Source: an uncultured Prevotella sp.
Lineage (GTDB): Bacteria; Bacteroidota; Bacteroidia; Bacteroidales; Bacteroidaceae
Length of the DNA: 64,000 bases
Direction: 5' to 3'
Assembly: GCA_947164965.1 (NCBI GenBank)
Contig: CAMUYR010000004.1
Location: forward strand, 62,001-126,000
The notes under the pieces are model-generated. The model was not told where the DNA came from. It made no database searches and worked only from the letters and a program-made list of their open reading frames with translations. Below are positions 21,530 to 32,326 of the stretch, in pieces; the first letter of the stretch is position 1, and every line of letters begins with the position of its first letter. Position numbers and translations under genes: made by a program.

Positions 21530-23641
21530 ATGAGCAAATTTGACAACGACAAGGTATTACCCCGCTACACTGCCATTGCGATAGTGTTGACGCTCATTGG
21601 AATTGCCGTCATTGGCAAGGCCTTCTACATCATGACCATGAAGAAGCAGTACTGGACGGAAGTGGCGGACCGCCTGAAGCGCGACTCCGTCAGCGTGAAG
21701 CCTAATCGCGGCAACATTCTGAGTTGCGACGGACAGCTGATGGCTACCTCGATACCCGAATACAAGATATACATGGACTTCCAGGCGTCTGCCTTCGAGA
21801 AAAACGACTCATTGTGGCTGGACAAGGTAGACAGCGTGTGCGACGGTCTGAACAAGATATTCCCCAGCATTACGCCCCACGAATTCAGGGTATGGCTGGA
21901 AACGGGCCGTAAGAAGGTCAACAAGAATGGAAGCATAGGTGCACGCCACTGGCCTATCTGGAACAGGCGTATCAACTACAACACCTACGTGGAAGTACAG
22001 CATTTGCCTTTCTTCAACATGCCACGCTATAAGAGTGGTTTCCACGAAGAAATCTTCAACTCCCGCCGCCGTCCGTTTACTTCACTGGCTCTGCGTACCA
22101 TTGGAGGCTTGTACGGTGCCAAGGACTCTGCCTACTACGGACTGGAGCTCAGCTACGACTCCATCCTGCGAGGCACCCCTGGTATCACAGGCAGACGAAA
22201 GATCTTGAATAAATACATGAACATCCCCGTCAGGTTGCCTGAAGACGGATGCGATATCGTCACAACCATCGATGTCAACATGCAGGACCTGGCCGAGCGC
22301 TCACTGCTCGACATGCTGAAGAGTCCGCAGGTAAACGGTGAACTGGGTGTGGCAATCCTCATGGAGGTAGAGACTGGCGACGTGAAAGCCATCGTCAACA
22401 TGATGAAGAACGAGAACGGCGACTACATAGAAGCCGTCAACTCAGCCATCAGTTACCGTTGCGAACCTGGTTCTGTGTTCAAGACAGCCTCCTTCCTCGT
22501 AGCATTGGACGATGAAGTGGCGGATACCAGCTACGTCATCCACACAGGCTGTGGTGTGCAGCCCATGTACGGACGTGAAATGAAGGACCACAACTGGCGT
22601 CGCGGAGGCTATGGCGACATCAATATGGCCAGGACATTGGAGGTCAGTTCGAATATCGGTGTGAGCCACGTCATCGACAAGTTCTACCACAACGAGGCAG
22701 AACGCTACGTGAAAGGACTGAGCCGCGTGGGTATCAACGAAGACCTGAAGATACCTCTTGTGGGTTATCGTCCACCTATTATCCGTATGCCCAAGCGCAA
22801 AAAGAACGGACATTACGACGACAACTGGTATGCCACAACGCTGCCCTGGATGTCTATCGGCTACGAGACACAGATTGCACCTATCAACACGGTGACATTC
22901 TATAACGCCATTGCCAACAACGGCAAGATGATGCGTCCGCGCTTCGTGAAGAAAGTGACGAAGAACGGTGAGACCGTGATGGAGTTCCCGCCGCAGGTCA
23001 TCAAGGAACGTATCGCCAAGCCGAAGGCCATCAAGACCATGCAGACGATACTGGAGCATGTGGTCAGCCAGGGTCTCGGTCGTAAGGCAGGTTCTAAACT
23101 CTTCAAGGTGGCCGGAAAGACGGGTACTGCCCAGGTTTCTCAAGGCAAGGCCGGCTATAAGAGTGGTGTCGTACAGTATTGGCTGTCGTTTGCAGGCTAC
23201 TTCCCTGCCGACAATCCCCGCTATACATGTATCGTGTGTATCAAGAAGTCGGGTCTGCCAGCCTCTGGTGGTGGTATGAGTGGTGTTGTCTTCCATCATA
23301 TTGCCGAAGGAGTGATGGCACGCCATCTGAAGATGAGTGTGGAGGACGCCCACGACGAGCACTCTGTCACGATTCCTGATGTAAAGAATGGCAACGCCAA
23401 GGATGCTAACCTCGTGCTGAAACGCCTGGGTATCAACAAGAAGATGGCCAACACAGCAGAAGGCGCCAGCGATGTGGCTCCCAATGTCATAGGTATGGGT
23501 GCTAAGGATGCTGTCTACGCGTTGGAGAGCCGCGGCCTGAAGGTCAGAATGCAAGGAAAGGGCAAGGTGAAGCATCAGAGCTATCCTGCCGGAAAGGCCA
23601 TCGTAGAAGGTGCTGAATGCGTGCTGACCCTTGAACATTAA
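21530..23641 (+). CDS. ftsI: Penicillin-binding protein 3 / FtsI with PASTA domain
   Basis: 703 residues: N-terminal membrane helix (about 15-35), dimerisation domain, and a transpeptidase with S315-V-F-K318, VSSNIGVS and K530-TGTAQ. A C-terminal PASTA-like region (about 615-703: VTIPDVKNGNAKDANLVLKR, PNVIGMGAKDAVYALESRGLKV) is present, as in many Bacteroidetes FtsI proteins. It crosslinks septal peptidoglycan with FtsW. Seven bases after ftsL. Confidence 0.95.
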   Translation: MSKFDNDKVLPRYTAIAIVLTLIGIAVIGKAFYIMTMKKQYWTEVADRLKRDSVSVKPNRGNILSCDGQLMATSIPEYKIYMDFQASAFEKNDSLWLDKVDSVCDGLNKIFPSITPHEFRVWLETGRKKVNKNGSIGARHWPIWNRRINYNTYVEVQHLPFFNMPRYKSGFHEEIFNSRRRPFTSLALRTIGGLYGAKDSAYYGLELSYDSILRGTPGITGRRKILNKYMNIPVRLPEDGCDIVTTIDVNMQDLAERSLLDMLKSPQVNGELGVAILMEVETGDVKAIVNMMKNENGDYIEAVNSAISYRCEPGSVFKTASFLVALDDEVADTSYVIHTGCGVQPMYGREMKDHNWRRGGYGDINMARTLEVSSNIGVSHVIDKFYHNEAERYVKGLSRVGINEDLKIPLVGYRPPIIRMPKRKKNGHYDDNWYATTLPWMSIGYETQIAPINTVTFYNAIANNGKMMRPRFVKKVTKNGETVMEFPPQVIKERIAKPKAIKTMQTILEHVVSQGLGRKAGSKLFKVAGKTGTAQVSQGKAGYKSGVVQYWLSFAGYFPADNPRYTCIVCIKKSGLPASGGGMSGVVFHHIAEGVMARHLKMSVEDAHDEHSVTIPDVKNGNAKDANLVLKRLGINKKMANTAEGASDVAPNVIGMGAKDAVYALESRGLKVRMQGKGKVKHQSYPAGKAIVEGAECVLTLEH

Positions 23642-23671
23642 ACTATTGGTAACTATTATAATATAAGGTAT

Positions 23672-25126
23672 ATGAAACTGAAAGAACTGCTGAAACACGT
23701 GACACCAATTACCATCAAGGGTGATTGTGAGGCAGAGATTACCGGTGTGGATATCGATTCACGCAAGGTGGAGGACGGACATCTGTTTGTAGCCATCAAA
23801 GGCACACAGACCGATGGTCACCGCTTTATTCCCAAGGCACTGGAGTTGGGAGCCACGGCCATTCTCTGCGAGGATTTGCCAGAGGAATGTCAGGACGGTG
23901 TGACCTATGTGCAGGTAGCCTCTACAGAGGCTGCAGTAGGTCCTGTCGCTACGGTCTTTTACGGTGAGCCTTCGCTGAAGCTGAAACTGGTAGGTGTCAC
24001 CGGTACCAATGGTAAGACAACCATTGCCACCTTATTATATAATATGTTCCGCAAGTTCGGTCATAAGTGCGGACTGCTTTCTACCGTCTGCAACTATATA
24101 GAAGGCGAGGCTATCCCTGCCGACCATACCACGCCCGACCCCATCGAGTTGAACAAGCTGTTGGCTCAGATGGTGGAAGCCGGTTGCGAATATGCCTTCA
24201 TGGAGTGTTCCAGCCACGCCATCGCCCAGAAGCGTATTGGCGGACTGACATTTGCCGGAGGCCTGTTTACCAATCTGACACGCGACCATCTGGACTATCA
24301 TAAGACGTTCGAGAACTATCGCGATGCCAAGAAGGCATTCTTCGACGGACTGCCAAAGGATGCATTTGCCATTACCAATGCCGACGACAAGAACGGCAGC
24401 GTAATGGTACAGAACTGCAAAGCCAAGGTCAAGACCTACTCTACCCGTTCGATGGCCGACTTCCGTGCCCGCATCATAGAATGCCACTTCGAAGGCATGT
24501 ATCTGGAGATTGACGGTCGCGAGGTAGGCGTTCAGTTTATTGGCAAGTTTAATGTCTCCAACCTGTTGGCAGTATATGGTGCAGCCATCATGCTGGGAAA
24601 GAAGCCGGAAGATATCCTGCTCATCCTCAGCACACTGAAGAGTGTGGCAGGACGACTGGAGCCTATCCGTTCGCAGGAAGGTGTCACCGCCATCGTCGAC
24701 TATGCACACACCCCTGATGCCCTGGAGAATGTGCTGAATGCCATTCATGAGGTGCTGGAGGGTAAGGGCGGACAGGTTATCACTGTCTGCGGAGCCGGTG
24801 GTAACCGTGACAAAGGTAAGCGTCCGCTGATGGCACAGGAGGCTGTCAAGCAAAGCGACCGCGTCATCATCACATCCGATAACCCCCGCTTTGAGGAGCC
24901 ACAGGACATCATCAACGACATGTTGGCAGGTCTCGATGCCAAGCAGATGAAGAAGGTCATCAGTATCGTCGACCGCAAGGAGGCTATCAAGACGGCGACC
25001 ATGCTGGCCCAGAAGGGTGACGTCATCCTCATTGCCGGTAAGGGTCATGAGGACTATCAGGAAATCAATGGTGTCAAGCATCACTTCGATGATCGTGAGG
25101 TGGTGAGAGAGATCTTTAACTCGTAA
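23672..25126 (+). CDS. murE: UDP-MurNAc-tripeptide synthetase MurE
   Basis: 484 residues, typical length. ATP loop [12 protein letters not shown] (about 108-119), carbamylated-Lys region, and the substrate-selecting motif DNPRFEEP. The DNPR form predicts meso-diaminopimelate rather than lysine as third residue. Standard place in the cluster between ftsI and mraY. All ligase motifs are intact. Confidence 0.96.
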   Translation: MKLKELLKHVTPITIKGDCEAEITGVDIDSRKVEDGHLFVAIKGTQTDGHRFIPKALELGATAILCEDLPEECQDGVTYVQVASTEAAVGPVATVFYGEPSLKLKLVGVTGTNGKTTIATLLYNMFRKFGHKCGLLSTVCNYIEGEAIPADHTTPDPIELNKLLAQMVEAGCEYAFMECSSHAIAQKRIGGLTFAGGLFTNLTRDHLDYHKTFENYRDAKKAFFDGLPKDAFAITNADDKNGSVMVQNCKAKVKTYSTRSMADFRARIIECHFEGMYLEIDGREVGVQFIGKFNVSNLLAVYGAAIMLGKKPEDILLILSTLKSVAGRLEPIRSQEGVTAIVDYAHTPDALENVLNAIHEVLEGKGGQVITVCGAGGNRDKGKRPLMAQEAVKQSDRVIITSDNPRFEEPQDIINDMLAGLDAKQMKKVISIVDRKEAIKTATMLAQKGDVILIAGKGHEDYQEINGVKHHFDDREVVREIFNS

Positions 25127-25149
25127 TATCGGAATAACGGAATACCGAA
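25126..25149 (+). repeat. 3 x 8-bp tandem array upstream of mraY
   Basis: ATATCGGA, ATAACGGA, ATACCGAA, then an A-run. Same octamer family as the arrays before purE and metH. Confidence 0.7.
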
Positions 25150-25165
25150 ATAAAAAAAAGACATT

Positions 25166-26440
25166 ATGCTATACTATCTGTTTCGTTTCTTAGAGCAATA
25201 CGACATTCCAGGTGCTCACATCTGGTCCTACATATCGTTCCGTTCGTTGCTGGCACTCATCATGTCGCTGTTGATATCAGCGTGGTTTGGCGAGTATTTC
25301 ATCAAATGGATGAAGCGCCACAGCATTGCCGAGACAGCCCGCGATCCCAATATCGACCCATTCGGTGTGGAGAAGAAGGGTGTGCCGACGATGGGTGGCA
25401 TCATCATCATTGTATCCATCCTCATCCCTGTTCTCTTGCTGGGACGTATGCGTAACATCTATCTCCTACTGATGATTGCTACCACCGCATGGCTCGGATT
25501 CCTGGGCTTCATGGATGACTACATCAAGATTTTCCGTAAGAACAAAGAAGGACTGAAGGGGCTCTATAAGATTGTCGGACAGGTATCCATCGGATTCATT
25601 GTCGGTCTGACGCTCTGGCTCAGCCCCGATGCCGTAGTCCGCGAGAACGTATCGGAACCTCAACAGAACAATCAGGAGGTGGTCATCAAACATAAGACAG
25701 AACCTGTGAAATCACTGCAGACCACCATTCCGTTCCTCAAGAACCACAACCTGAACTATTCCGATGTGATGTCGTTCCTAGACGAATATAAGGTGGCTGC
25801 CGGCTGGATTATCTTCGTCTTCATGACTATCCTCGTAGTGACGGCAGTGAGTAATGGTGCCAACCTGAACGACGGCATGGACGGCATGTGTGCAGGCAAT
25901 TCCGCCATCATCGGCGCGGCACTGCTCATCTTTGCCTATATATCATCGCACATCGTCTTCGCGGCGTATTTCGACATCATGTACATCCCTGGATCGCAGG
26001 AGTTGGTAGTATTCCTCTCGGCCTTCATCGGGGCTATGATTGGTTTCCTGTGGTACAACGCCTTCCCCGCTCAGGTCTTCATGGGCGATACGGGGTCACT
26101 GACCATCGGTGGCATTATCGGTGTGTGCGCTGTCATCATCCATAAGGAACTCATGCTGATTATTCTCTGCGGCATCTTCTTTGTCGAGAGTCTCAGCGTG
26201 ATCATCCAGACACAGTGGTTCAAGATCCAAAAGCGTAAGGGCAAGCGCGTGCGTGTGTTCCGTTCTACGCCTATTCATGATACTTTCCGCCGGTTGGATT
26301 CACAACTCGATCCTACCAGCACCTATATCCTTAGAAGTTGGCCCCATCGTCCGTTCCACGAGTCGAAGATCACCATCCGTTTCTGGATTGTTTCAATTAT
26401 TTTAGCAGCATTGACAATTATAACACTAAAGGTAAGATGA
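25166..26440 (+). CDS. mraY: Phospho-MurNAc-pentapeptide transferase MraY
   Basis: 424 residues, longer than the E. coli enzyme because of an extra segment of about 55 residues (NVSEPQQNNQEVVIKHKTEP...) usual in Bacteroidetes. Ten membrane helices; catalytic motifs FMDDYIK (DDxxK), NGANLNDGMDGM and FMGDTGSL. Transfers phospho-MurNAc-pentapeptide to undecaprenyl phosphate (lipid I). Ends inside the murD start (ATGA overlap). Confidence 0.96.
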   Translation: MLYYLFRFLEQYDIPGAHIWSYISFRSLLALIMSLLISAWFGEYFIKWMKRHSIAETARDPNIDPFGVEKKGVPTMGGIIIIVSILIPVLLLGRMRNIYLLLMIATTAWLGFLGFMDDYIKIFRKNKEGLKGLYKIVGQVSIGFIVGLTLWLSPDAVVRENVSEPQQNNQEVVIKHKTEPVKSLQTTIPFLKNHNLNYSDVMSFLDEYKVAAGWIIFVFMTILVVTAVSNGANLNDGMDGMCAGNSAIIGAALLIFAYISSHIVFAAYFDIMYIPGSQELVVFLSAFIGAMIGFLWYNAFPAQVFMGDTGSLTIGGIIGVCAVIIHKELMLIILCGIFFVESLSVIIQTQWFKIQKRKGKRVRVFRSTPIHDTFRRLDSQLDPTSTYILRSWPHRPFHESKITIRFWIVSIILAALTIITLKVR

Positions 26441-27768
26441 GTAAGATAGTCATATTAGGAGCAGGAGAGAGCGGTGCAGGTGCTGCCGTTCTAGCCAAGA
26501 AGCAAGGCTTCGACGTGTTTGTGAGTGACATGTCGAAGATTAACGATAAATATAAGAAGCTGATGGACGACCACCAGATAGCATGGGAGGAAGGTCAGCA
26601 CACAGAGGCAAAGATTCTAGATGCCGACGAGATTATCAAGAGTCCCGGCATTCCCGATACTGCCCCCATGATTGTCAAGATCAAGGAAAAGGGTATTCAC
26701 ATTATCAGCGAGATAGAGTTTGCTGGACGCTATACCGACTCGAAGATGATCTGCATCACGGGATCGAATGGTAAGACCACCACCACCAGCCTCATCTATC
26801 ATATCTTCAAAGAGGCAGGCTACGATGCCGGTCTGGCTGGTAACATCGGTAATTCGCTGGCACTGCAAGTAGCTGAAGATCCACATGAATACTACATCAT
26901 CGAGCTGTCATCATTCCAGCTTGACAACATGTACGACTTCCGTGCCAACATCGCCATCTTGCTGAACATCACACCCGACCATCTGGACCGGTATGACTTC
27001 AAGATGCAGAACTATGTCGATGCCAAGATGCGCATCATCCAGAACCAGACAGCTCAAGATGCCTTCATCTACTGGAACGATGACCCCATCATCAAGAAGG
27101 AACTGGAGAAGTACGACATCAAAGCTATCCAGTATCCGTTCTCGGAACTGAAGGAGAAAGGCAGCATCGGTTATATTGAGGAAGGCCAGTATAAGATTGA
27201 ACAGCCCGAGCCATTCAATATGGAGCAAGAGGCCCTGAGTCTGACTGGCAAGCATAATATCTACAACTCGCTGGCTGCCGGTATCGCTACCGATGTGGCT
27301 GGTATCAAGAAGGAGGTGATACGCAAGAGCCTGAGCGACTTCCCTGGTGTTGAGCATCGTCTGGAAAAGGTATGCACCGTGCGTGGTGTACAATATATCA
27401 ACGACTCGAAAGCCACCAACGTCGATGCATGCTGGTATGCTCTGGAGTCGATGAAGACCAAGACCATTCTCATCATTGGCGGTAAGGACAAAGGTAACGA
27501 CTACGAGCCTATCAAACCGCTGGTGAAGGAGAAGTGTGCAGGACTGGTCTATCTCGGTGCCGACAACCAGAAGTTACACGACAACTTCGATGCACTGGGT
27601 ATTCCCGTCCGCGACACCCACTCCATGAAAGAGTGCATCCAGGCTTGCTACGAACTGGCTGAACCCGGCATGACGGTATTACTGTCGCCTTGCTGTGCCA
27701 GCTTCGACCTGTTTAAGAACATGGAGGATCGTGGTGAACAATTCAAGGAATTAGCAAGAAACTTATAA
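26437..27768 (+). CDS. murD: UDP-MurNAc-L-alanine:D-glutamate ligase MurD
   Basis: 443 residues from the ATG that overlaps the mraY stop. Motifs: N-terminal Rossmann ILGAGESGAGAA, ATP loop ITGSNGKTTTTS, ELSSFQL, GVEHRLE and NDSKATN. Adds D-glutamate to UDP-MurNAc-L-alanine in the cytoplasm. Three bases before ftsW. Confidence 0.96.
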   Translation: MSKIVILGAGESGAGAAVLAKKQGFDVFVSDMSKINDKYKKLMDDHQIAWEEGQHTEAKILDADEIIKSPGIPDTAPMIVKIKEKGIHIISEIEFAGRYTDSKMICITGSNGKTTTTSLIYHIFKEAGYDAGLAGNIGNSLALQVAEDPHEYYIIELSSFQLDNMYDFRANIAILLNITPDHLDRYDFKMQNYVDAKMRIIQNQTAQDAFIYWNDDPIIKKELEKYDIKAIQYPFSELKEKGSIGYIEEGQYKIEQPEPFNMEQEALSLTGKHNIYNSLAAGIATDVAGIKKEVIRKSLSDFPGVEHRLEKVCTVRGVQYINDSKATNVDACWYALESMKTKTILIIGGKDKGNDYEPIKPLVKEKCAGLVYLGADNQKLHDNFDALGIPVRDTHSMKECIQACYELAEPGMTVLLSPCCASFDLFKNMEDRGEQFKELARNL

Positions 27769-27771
27769 TAT

Positions 27772-29007
27772 ATGAACAAGAAAATCGGCAATATCTTTAA
27801 GGGTGACAAGGGCATCTGGATGGTGTTCTTCTTCCTCTGTATGATCAGTATCGTAGAGGTCTTCTCAGCTTCCAGCGGACTGACGTATAAGAGCCAGAAC
27901 TACGTAGGTCCGATAGCCTACCACACCTTTACGATTATCGTAGGTGTTGTGGTAGCCCTGGGCACGCTCAACATCCCCTGCCGATATTTCAAGCTGCTGA
28001 CGCCGTTCCTCATGTTCATCTCACTGATAACGCTCCTCTGGGTACTTCTGGCAGGTACCAAGGTGGGCGATGCTGGCCGTTGGATCAACCTGTTCGGTTT
28101 CACCTTCCAGCCTTCCGAGATAGCCAAGGGAACCATTGTGCTGGCTGTAGCACAGATTCTGGCTGCCATGCAGCGAGAGAACGGTGCCGACAAGAAAGCC
28201 TTCAAGTGGATCCTGTGGATTACCATTCCTGCTTGCATACTAATCGGTTTGGAGAACCTTTCTACGGCAGCCATGCTGTTTGCTGTGGTCTTCCTGATGA
28301 TGTTCGTCGGACTGGTTCCTGTGAAGCAGTTGGGCAAACTTGCAGGCGTCATTATCTTCATGGCTGTCTTTGCAGTATCTATGGTGATGCTTGTAGGCAC
28401 AGAAATCAAGGACGACCCTGAGAGCAGCAAACTGACCAAGACGGAACAGATAGACCAGCCGAAGAAAAAGAGCTCCGTTGAGAAGCTGTTCCACCGTGCT
28501 GACACATGGAAGAGCCGTATTTTGAAGTTCGGTAAGCCCAAACCTACACCACAGGAATACGACCTCGACAAGGATGCACAGGTGGCACATGCCAATATTG
28601 CTATCGTGTCGAGCAATATCGTAGGAAAGGGGCCTGGACAGAGCACGGAACGTGACTTCCTGTCCCAGGCTTTCTCCGACTTCATCTTTGCCATCGTCAT
28701 TGAGGAGCTGGGACTCGTGGGAGCCATGTTTGTGGTGTTCCTATACATCATCCTGCTCTATCGTTGTGCCCGCATCGCCAGCCGTTGCGAGAATAACTTC
28801 CCTGCCTTCCTGGCTATGGGCTTAGGACTGCTGCTGGTCATCCAGGCAACCTTCAACATGATGGTGGCTGTAGGTCTGGCTCCCGTAACTGGTCAGCCAC
28901 TGCCACTCATCTCCAAGGGTGGTACCAGCACCATCATCAATTGTGCCTATATCGGTGCCATACTCAGTGTGAGCCGTACGGCAAAAGCAAAACGAGAAAC
29001 AATATAA
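27772..29007 (+). CDS. ftsW: Septal peptidoglycan glycosyltransferase FtsW
   Basis: 411 residues, SEDS family with about ten membrane helices. Family features: VFSASSGLTYK, GRWINLFGFTFQPSEIAK, and C-terminal GQPLPLISKGGTS. A large periplasmic loop (about 215-275, charged) is present. Polymerises septal glycan with FtsI. Three bases after murD. Confidence 0.95.
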   Translation: MNKKIGNIFKGDKGIWMVFFFLCMISIVEVFSASSGLTYKSQNYVGPIAYHTFTIIVGVVVALGTLNIPCRYFKLLTPFLMFISLITLLWVLLAGTKVGDAGRWINLFGFTFQPSEIAKGTIVLAVAQILAAMQRENGADKKAFKWILWITIPACILIGLENLSTAAMLFAVVFLMMFVGLVPVKQLGKLAGVIIFMAVFAVSMVMLVGTEIKDDPESSKLTKTEQIDQPKKKSSVEKLFHRADTWKSRILKFGKPKPTPQEYDLDKDAQVAHANIAIVSSNIVGKGPGQSTERDFLSQAFSDFIFAIVIEELGLVGAMFVVFLYIILLYRCARIASRCENNFPAFLAMGLGLLLVIQATFNMMVAVGLAPVTGQPLPLISKGGTSTIINCAYIGAILSVSRTAKAKRETI

Positions 29008-29014
29008 AGCGCTT

Positions 29015-30127
29015 ATGAGTAACGAGTTAAGAGTCATCATCAGTGGTGGAGGTACGGGTGGACATATCTTCCCTGCCGTATCCATAGCCAATGCTATCAA
29101 GACATTACGTCCCGACGCCAAGATTCTGTTTATCGGTGCACTGGGACGCATGGAGATGCAGCGTGTGCCTGCTGCCGGCTACGAGATTAAAGGCCTGCCT
29201 ATTCGCGGCTTCTTCCGTCCGTTGTGGAAACCTGCCAATATCGGTGTGGCTATCGACTATCTCCGCAGCAAGTGGTTGGCTAAAAAGATACTGCGCGACT
29301 TCAAGCCTCAGGTAGCTGTAGGCGTTGGCGGATATGCCAGCAGTGCTGCCCTGGGTGCTGCCAACAGTCTGGGCATCCCCACCCTGCTGCAGGAACAGAA
29401 CAGCTATGCCGGACTCACCAATAAGCAGCTAGCTCGTCAGGCAGAAAAGATCTGTGTGGCCTACGAAGGTATGGAGCGCTTCTTCCCTGCCGACAAGATC
29501 ATGCTGACCGGTAACCCCGTGCGTCAGCAACTGTTGGAGACCACTATCAGCCACGACGATGCCGTCCGCTCCTTCGGTTTCGACCCTTCGAAGAAGACGC
29601 TGCTGCTGGTAGGCGGCAGTCTGGGCGCACGTACCATCAATGAGAGCGTACTCTCGCATCTCGACCTCATCAAGCAAAGCAATGTCCAGTTTGTATGGCA
29701 GACGGGCAAATACTATAGCCAGGAGATTCAGCAGCGACTGAAGGGTGAGGATATTCCCAACCTGAAGGTCACCGACTTCATCACCGATATGGGTGCCGCC
29801 TACAAGGCTGCCGATCTGGTTATCAGCCGTGCCGGTGCCGGTAGCATCAGCGAGTTCTGCCTGTTGGGCAAGCCAGTCATACTGGTTCCAAGCCCCAATG
29901 TTGCCGAGGATCATCAGACCAAGAATGCGCTGGCACTAGTCACCAAGGATGCAGCCCTCTATGTGAAGGATGCCGAAGCCAAGAAGCTCCTGATACCTCT
30001 GGCAATGGATACCATCAAGGACGATGCCAAGTTGCAGAGCTTGAATGCCAACATCCTGAAGATGGCCCTTCCTCAGTCGGCAGAAATCATTGCCAAGGAG
30101 GTTATCAAGTTGGCTGCTGTAGATTAA
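29015..30127 (+). CDS. murG: UDP-GlcNAc:lipid I GlcNAc transferase MurG
   Basis: 370 residues, GT28. N-terminal GGGTGGHIFPA, GVGGYASSAAL, LLQEQNSYAG, the hinge VGGSLGART and donor site RAGAGSISEF. Peripheral membrane enzyme that makes lipid II from lipid I. Confidence 0.97.
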   Translation: MSNELRVIISGGGTGGHIFPAVSIANAIKTLRPDAKILFIGALGRMEMQRVPAAGYEIKGLPIRGFFRPLWKPANIGVAIDYLRSKWLAKKILRDFKPQVAVGVGGYASSAALGAANSLGIPTLLQEQNSYAGLTNKQLARQAEKICVAYEGMERFFPADKIMLTGNPVRQQLLETTISHDDAVRSFGFDPSKKTLLLVGGSLGARTINESVLSHLDLIKQSNVQFVWQTGKYYSQEIQQRLKGEDIPNLKVTDFITDMGAAYKAADLVISRAGAGSISEFCLLGKPVILVPSPNVAEDHQTKNALALVTKDAALYVKDAEAKKLLIPLAMDTIKDDAKLQSLNANILKMALPQSAEIIAKEVIKLAAVD

Positions 30128-30152
30128 TAGAATAAAAAGGAAAGATAGAACA

Positions 30153-31532
30153 ATGGAAATGAAAGATCTTAAATCAGTATATTTCGTAGGAGCCGGAGGC
30201 ATCGGTATGAGTGCCATCGCCCGCTACTTTATCAAGAAAGGACTGGTGGTGGGTGGCTACGACAAGACGCCCAGCACACTCACTCGCCAACTGGAGAAGG
30301 AAGGCATGCTCATACACTACGAGGAGAATGTCGACGAGATTCCCTTCGCCTGCAAGAATCCCCAGAGTTGTCTGGTTATCTATACCCCCGCCATTCCTGC
30401 CGACCATCAGGAAATGCAGTTCTTTCGTGAAAAGGGCTTCGAGATACAGAAGCGTGCCCAGGTGTTAGGCACCCTGACGCAGCAGCATAAGGGACTGTGC
30501 GTCGCTGGTACTCACGGCAAGACGACGACCAGCACCATGTGTGCCCACATCCTGCACCAGAGCCATCTGGACTGCAACGCGTTCCTAGGTGGTATCTCCA
30601 AGAACTATGGCACCAACTACATCCTCTCCAATTCAGAATATGTCGTTATCGAGGCCGACGAGTTCGACCGCTCGTTCCATTGGCTGTCACCCTATATGAC
30701 GGTGATTACCAGTACCGACCCCGACCATCTCGACATCTATGGTACGAAAGAGGCCTATCTGGAGAGTTTCCGCCACTATACCGAGCTGATTCAGCCTGAG
30801 GGTGCACTCATTATTCACCGCGGACTGGAGATGCAGGAAAACCTGCCTGCAGGTGTCAAGCGTTTCGACTATGCCCTGAACGAGGGCGATTTCCATGCGG
30901 AGAACATCCGTATCAACAATGGCGAGATCACCTTCGACTTCATCTCTCCCATCAAGTCGATACCCAATGTCGAACTAGGCCAGCCCGTCCCCATCAATAT
31001 CGAGAACGGTATAGCCGCTATGGCTATGGCACAGCTGGCTGGCTGCACACCCGACGAGTTGCGCATCGGCATGAAGACCTACAATGGTGTGGAGCGTCGT
31101 TTCGATTTCAAGATCAAGAACGACAGGTGTGTGTTCCTCAGCGACTATGCCCACCACCCCAAGGAGATCTATCAGAGTGCACGCAGCATTCGTGAGCTGT
31201 ATAAGGACCGTAAGATTACGGCTATCTTCCAGCCCCACCTGTATACCCGCACACGCGATTTCTATCCTGATTTTGCCGATGCGTTAAGCCTGCTCGACGA
31301 GGTCATCCTCACCGAGATATACCCTGCTCGTGAGCAACCCATCGAGGGTGTTACCTCACAGCTCATCTACGACCGTCTGCGCCCGGGTATCGAGAAGCAG
31401 ATTATCCGTAAGGACGACGTTCTGAAGTTTGTCAGCCAGCGCACGTTCGACGTACTCATCGTCCTGGGTGCCGGCGACCTCGACAACTATGTGCCTCAGA
31501 TAGCCAGTCTGCTGAATAACAAACTGAAATAA
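30153..31532 (+). CDS. murC: UDP-MurNAc:L-alanine ligase MurC
   Basis: 459 residues. FVGAGGIGMSAIARY at the N-terminus, ATP loop VAGTHGKTTTSTM, EADEFDRSF and DYAHHPKEI. First amino-acid ligase of the pathway. Gene order murG-murC-ftsQ is normal for Bacteroidetes. Confidence 0.97.
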   Translation: MEMKDLKSVYFVGAGGIGMSAIARYFIKKGLVVGGYDKTPSTLTRQLEKEGMLIHYEENVDEIPFACKNPQSCLVIYTPAIPADHQEMQFFREKGFEIQKRAQVLGTLTQQHKGLCVAGTHGKTTTSTMCAHILHQSHLDCNAFLGGISKNYGTNYILSNSEYVVIEADEFDRSFHWLSPYMTVITSTDPDHLDIYGTKEAYLESFRHYTELIQPEGALIIHRGLEMQENLPAGVKRFDYALNEGDFHAENIRINNGEITFDFISPIKSIPNVELGQPVPINIENGIAAMAMAQLAGCTPDELRIGMKTYNGVERRFDFKIKNDRCVFLSDYAHHPKEIYQSARSIRELYKDRKITAIFQPHLYTRTRDFYPDFADALSLLDEVILTEIYPAREQPIEGVTSQLIYDRLRPGIEKQIIRKDDVLKFVSQRTFDVLIVLGAGDLDNYVPQIASLLNNKLK

Positions 31533-31552
31533 AAAAAGAAAGAGAGAATAGC

Positions 31553-32305
31553 ATGACCATCCAGTGGAAGAAAACTGCCATCATTGCGATAGATGCCGCT
31601 CTAGCTGTCTATCTGCTTCTCGCCATCACGGCTTTCAACCGTCCTGACGAGCTCAGCGATGTGTGTAATGAGGTGAAAATCGACATCAAAGACGCTGTGG
31701 TGAAGGGCTTTCTCAATGCGAACGAAGTCAAGGCACAGCTGCAGCACGCCAAAATCTATCCGTTGGGCGACCGCATGAGCGATGTCAACACGCGCCGCAT
31801 AGAAGAGACGCTGCGCCAAAATCCGCTGGTAGAAAGTGCCGAGTGCTATAAGACTCAGACGGGACGTGTCTACATCACGCTCACTCAGCGCATTCCCGTC
31901 ATTCGCGTCATCGCCGACAATGGCGAAAACTATTATGTCGACAACCACGGGGGCATCATGCCACCCACACGCTACGCCAGCAGTCTGGTAGTAGCCACAG
32001 GACATATCAGCAAGTCGTATGCCAAGAAAGTGCTGCGTCCGATTGGAAGCCTGCTGCTCAAGGACGACCTCTGGCGCTATCAGGTAGAGCAGCTGAATGT
32101 GCTGCACGACGGTTCCATCGAACTCATTCCCCGTATAGGCGAACACGTCGTCTATCTGGGTCAGCCCACAGGGCTGGAAAAAAAACTGTCGCGACTGGAG
32201 AAATTCTATCGCTACGGACTCTCTAAGGCTGGTTGGAACAAGTATTCCTACATCAGTGTGGAATTTGACAACCAGATTATATGTAAGAAAGCAAAAAGAT
32301 ATTAA
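31553..32305 (+). CDS. ftsQ: Cell division protein FtsQ
   Basis: 250 residues: short N-terminus, one membrane helix (IIAIDAALAVYLLLAITAF), then a periplasmic POTRA-like and beta region (VVKGFLNANEVKAQL, RRIEETLRQNPLVESAECYKT, YYVDNHGGIMP). Identification rests on topology and position between murC and ftsA. Confidence 0.88.
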   Translation: MTIQWKKTAIIAIDAALAVYLLLAITAFNRPDELSDVCNEVKIDIKDAVVKGFLNANEVKAQLQHAKIYPLGDRMSDVNTRRIEETLRQNPLVESAECYKTQTGRVYITLTQRIPVIRVIADNGENYYVDNHGGIMPPTRYASSLVVATGHISKSYAKKVLRPIGSLLLKDDLWRYQVEQLNVLHDGSIELIPRIGEHVVYLGQPTGLEKKLSRLEKFYRYGLSKAGWNKYSYISVEFDNQIICKKAKRY

Positions 32306-32326
32306 AGAATAAATAACAAGTAAGAG

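Noticed and set aside
22442..23698. 418-residue minus-strand frame opposite ftsI
   Set aside because: Antisense shadow of a well-conserved gene, His/Leu-rich and without family features.
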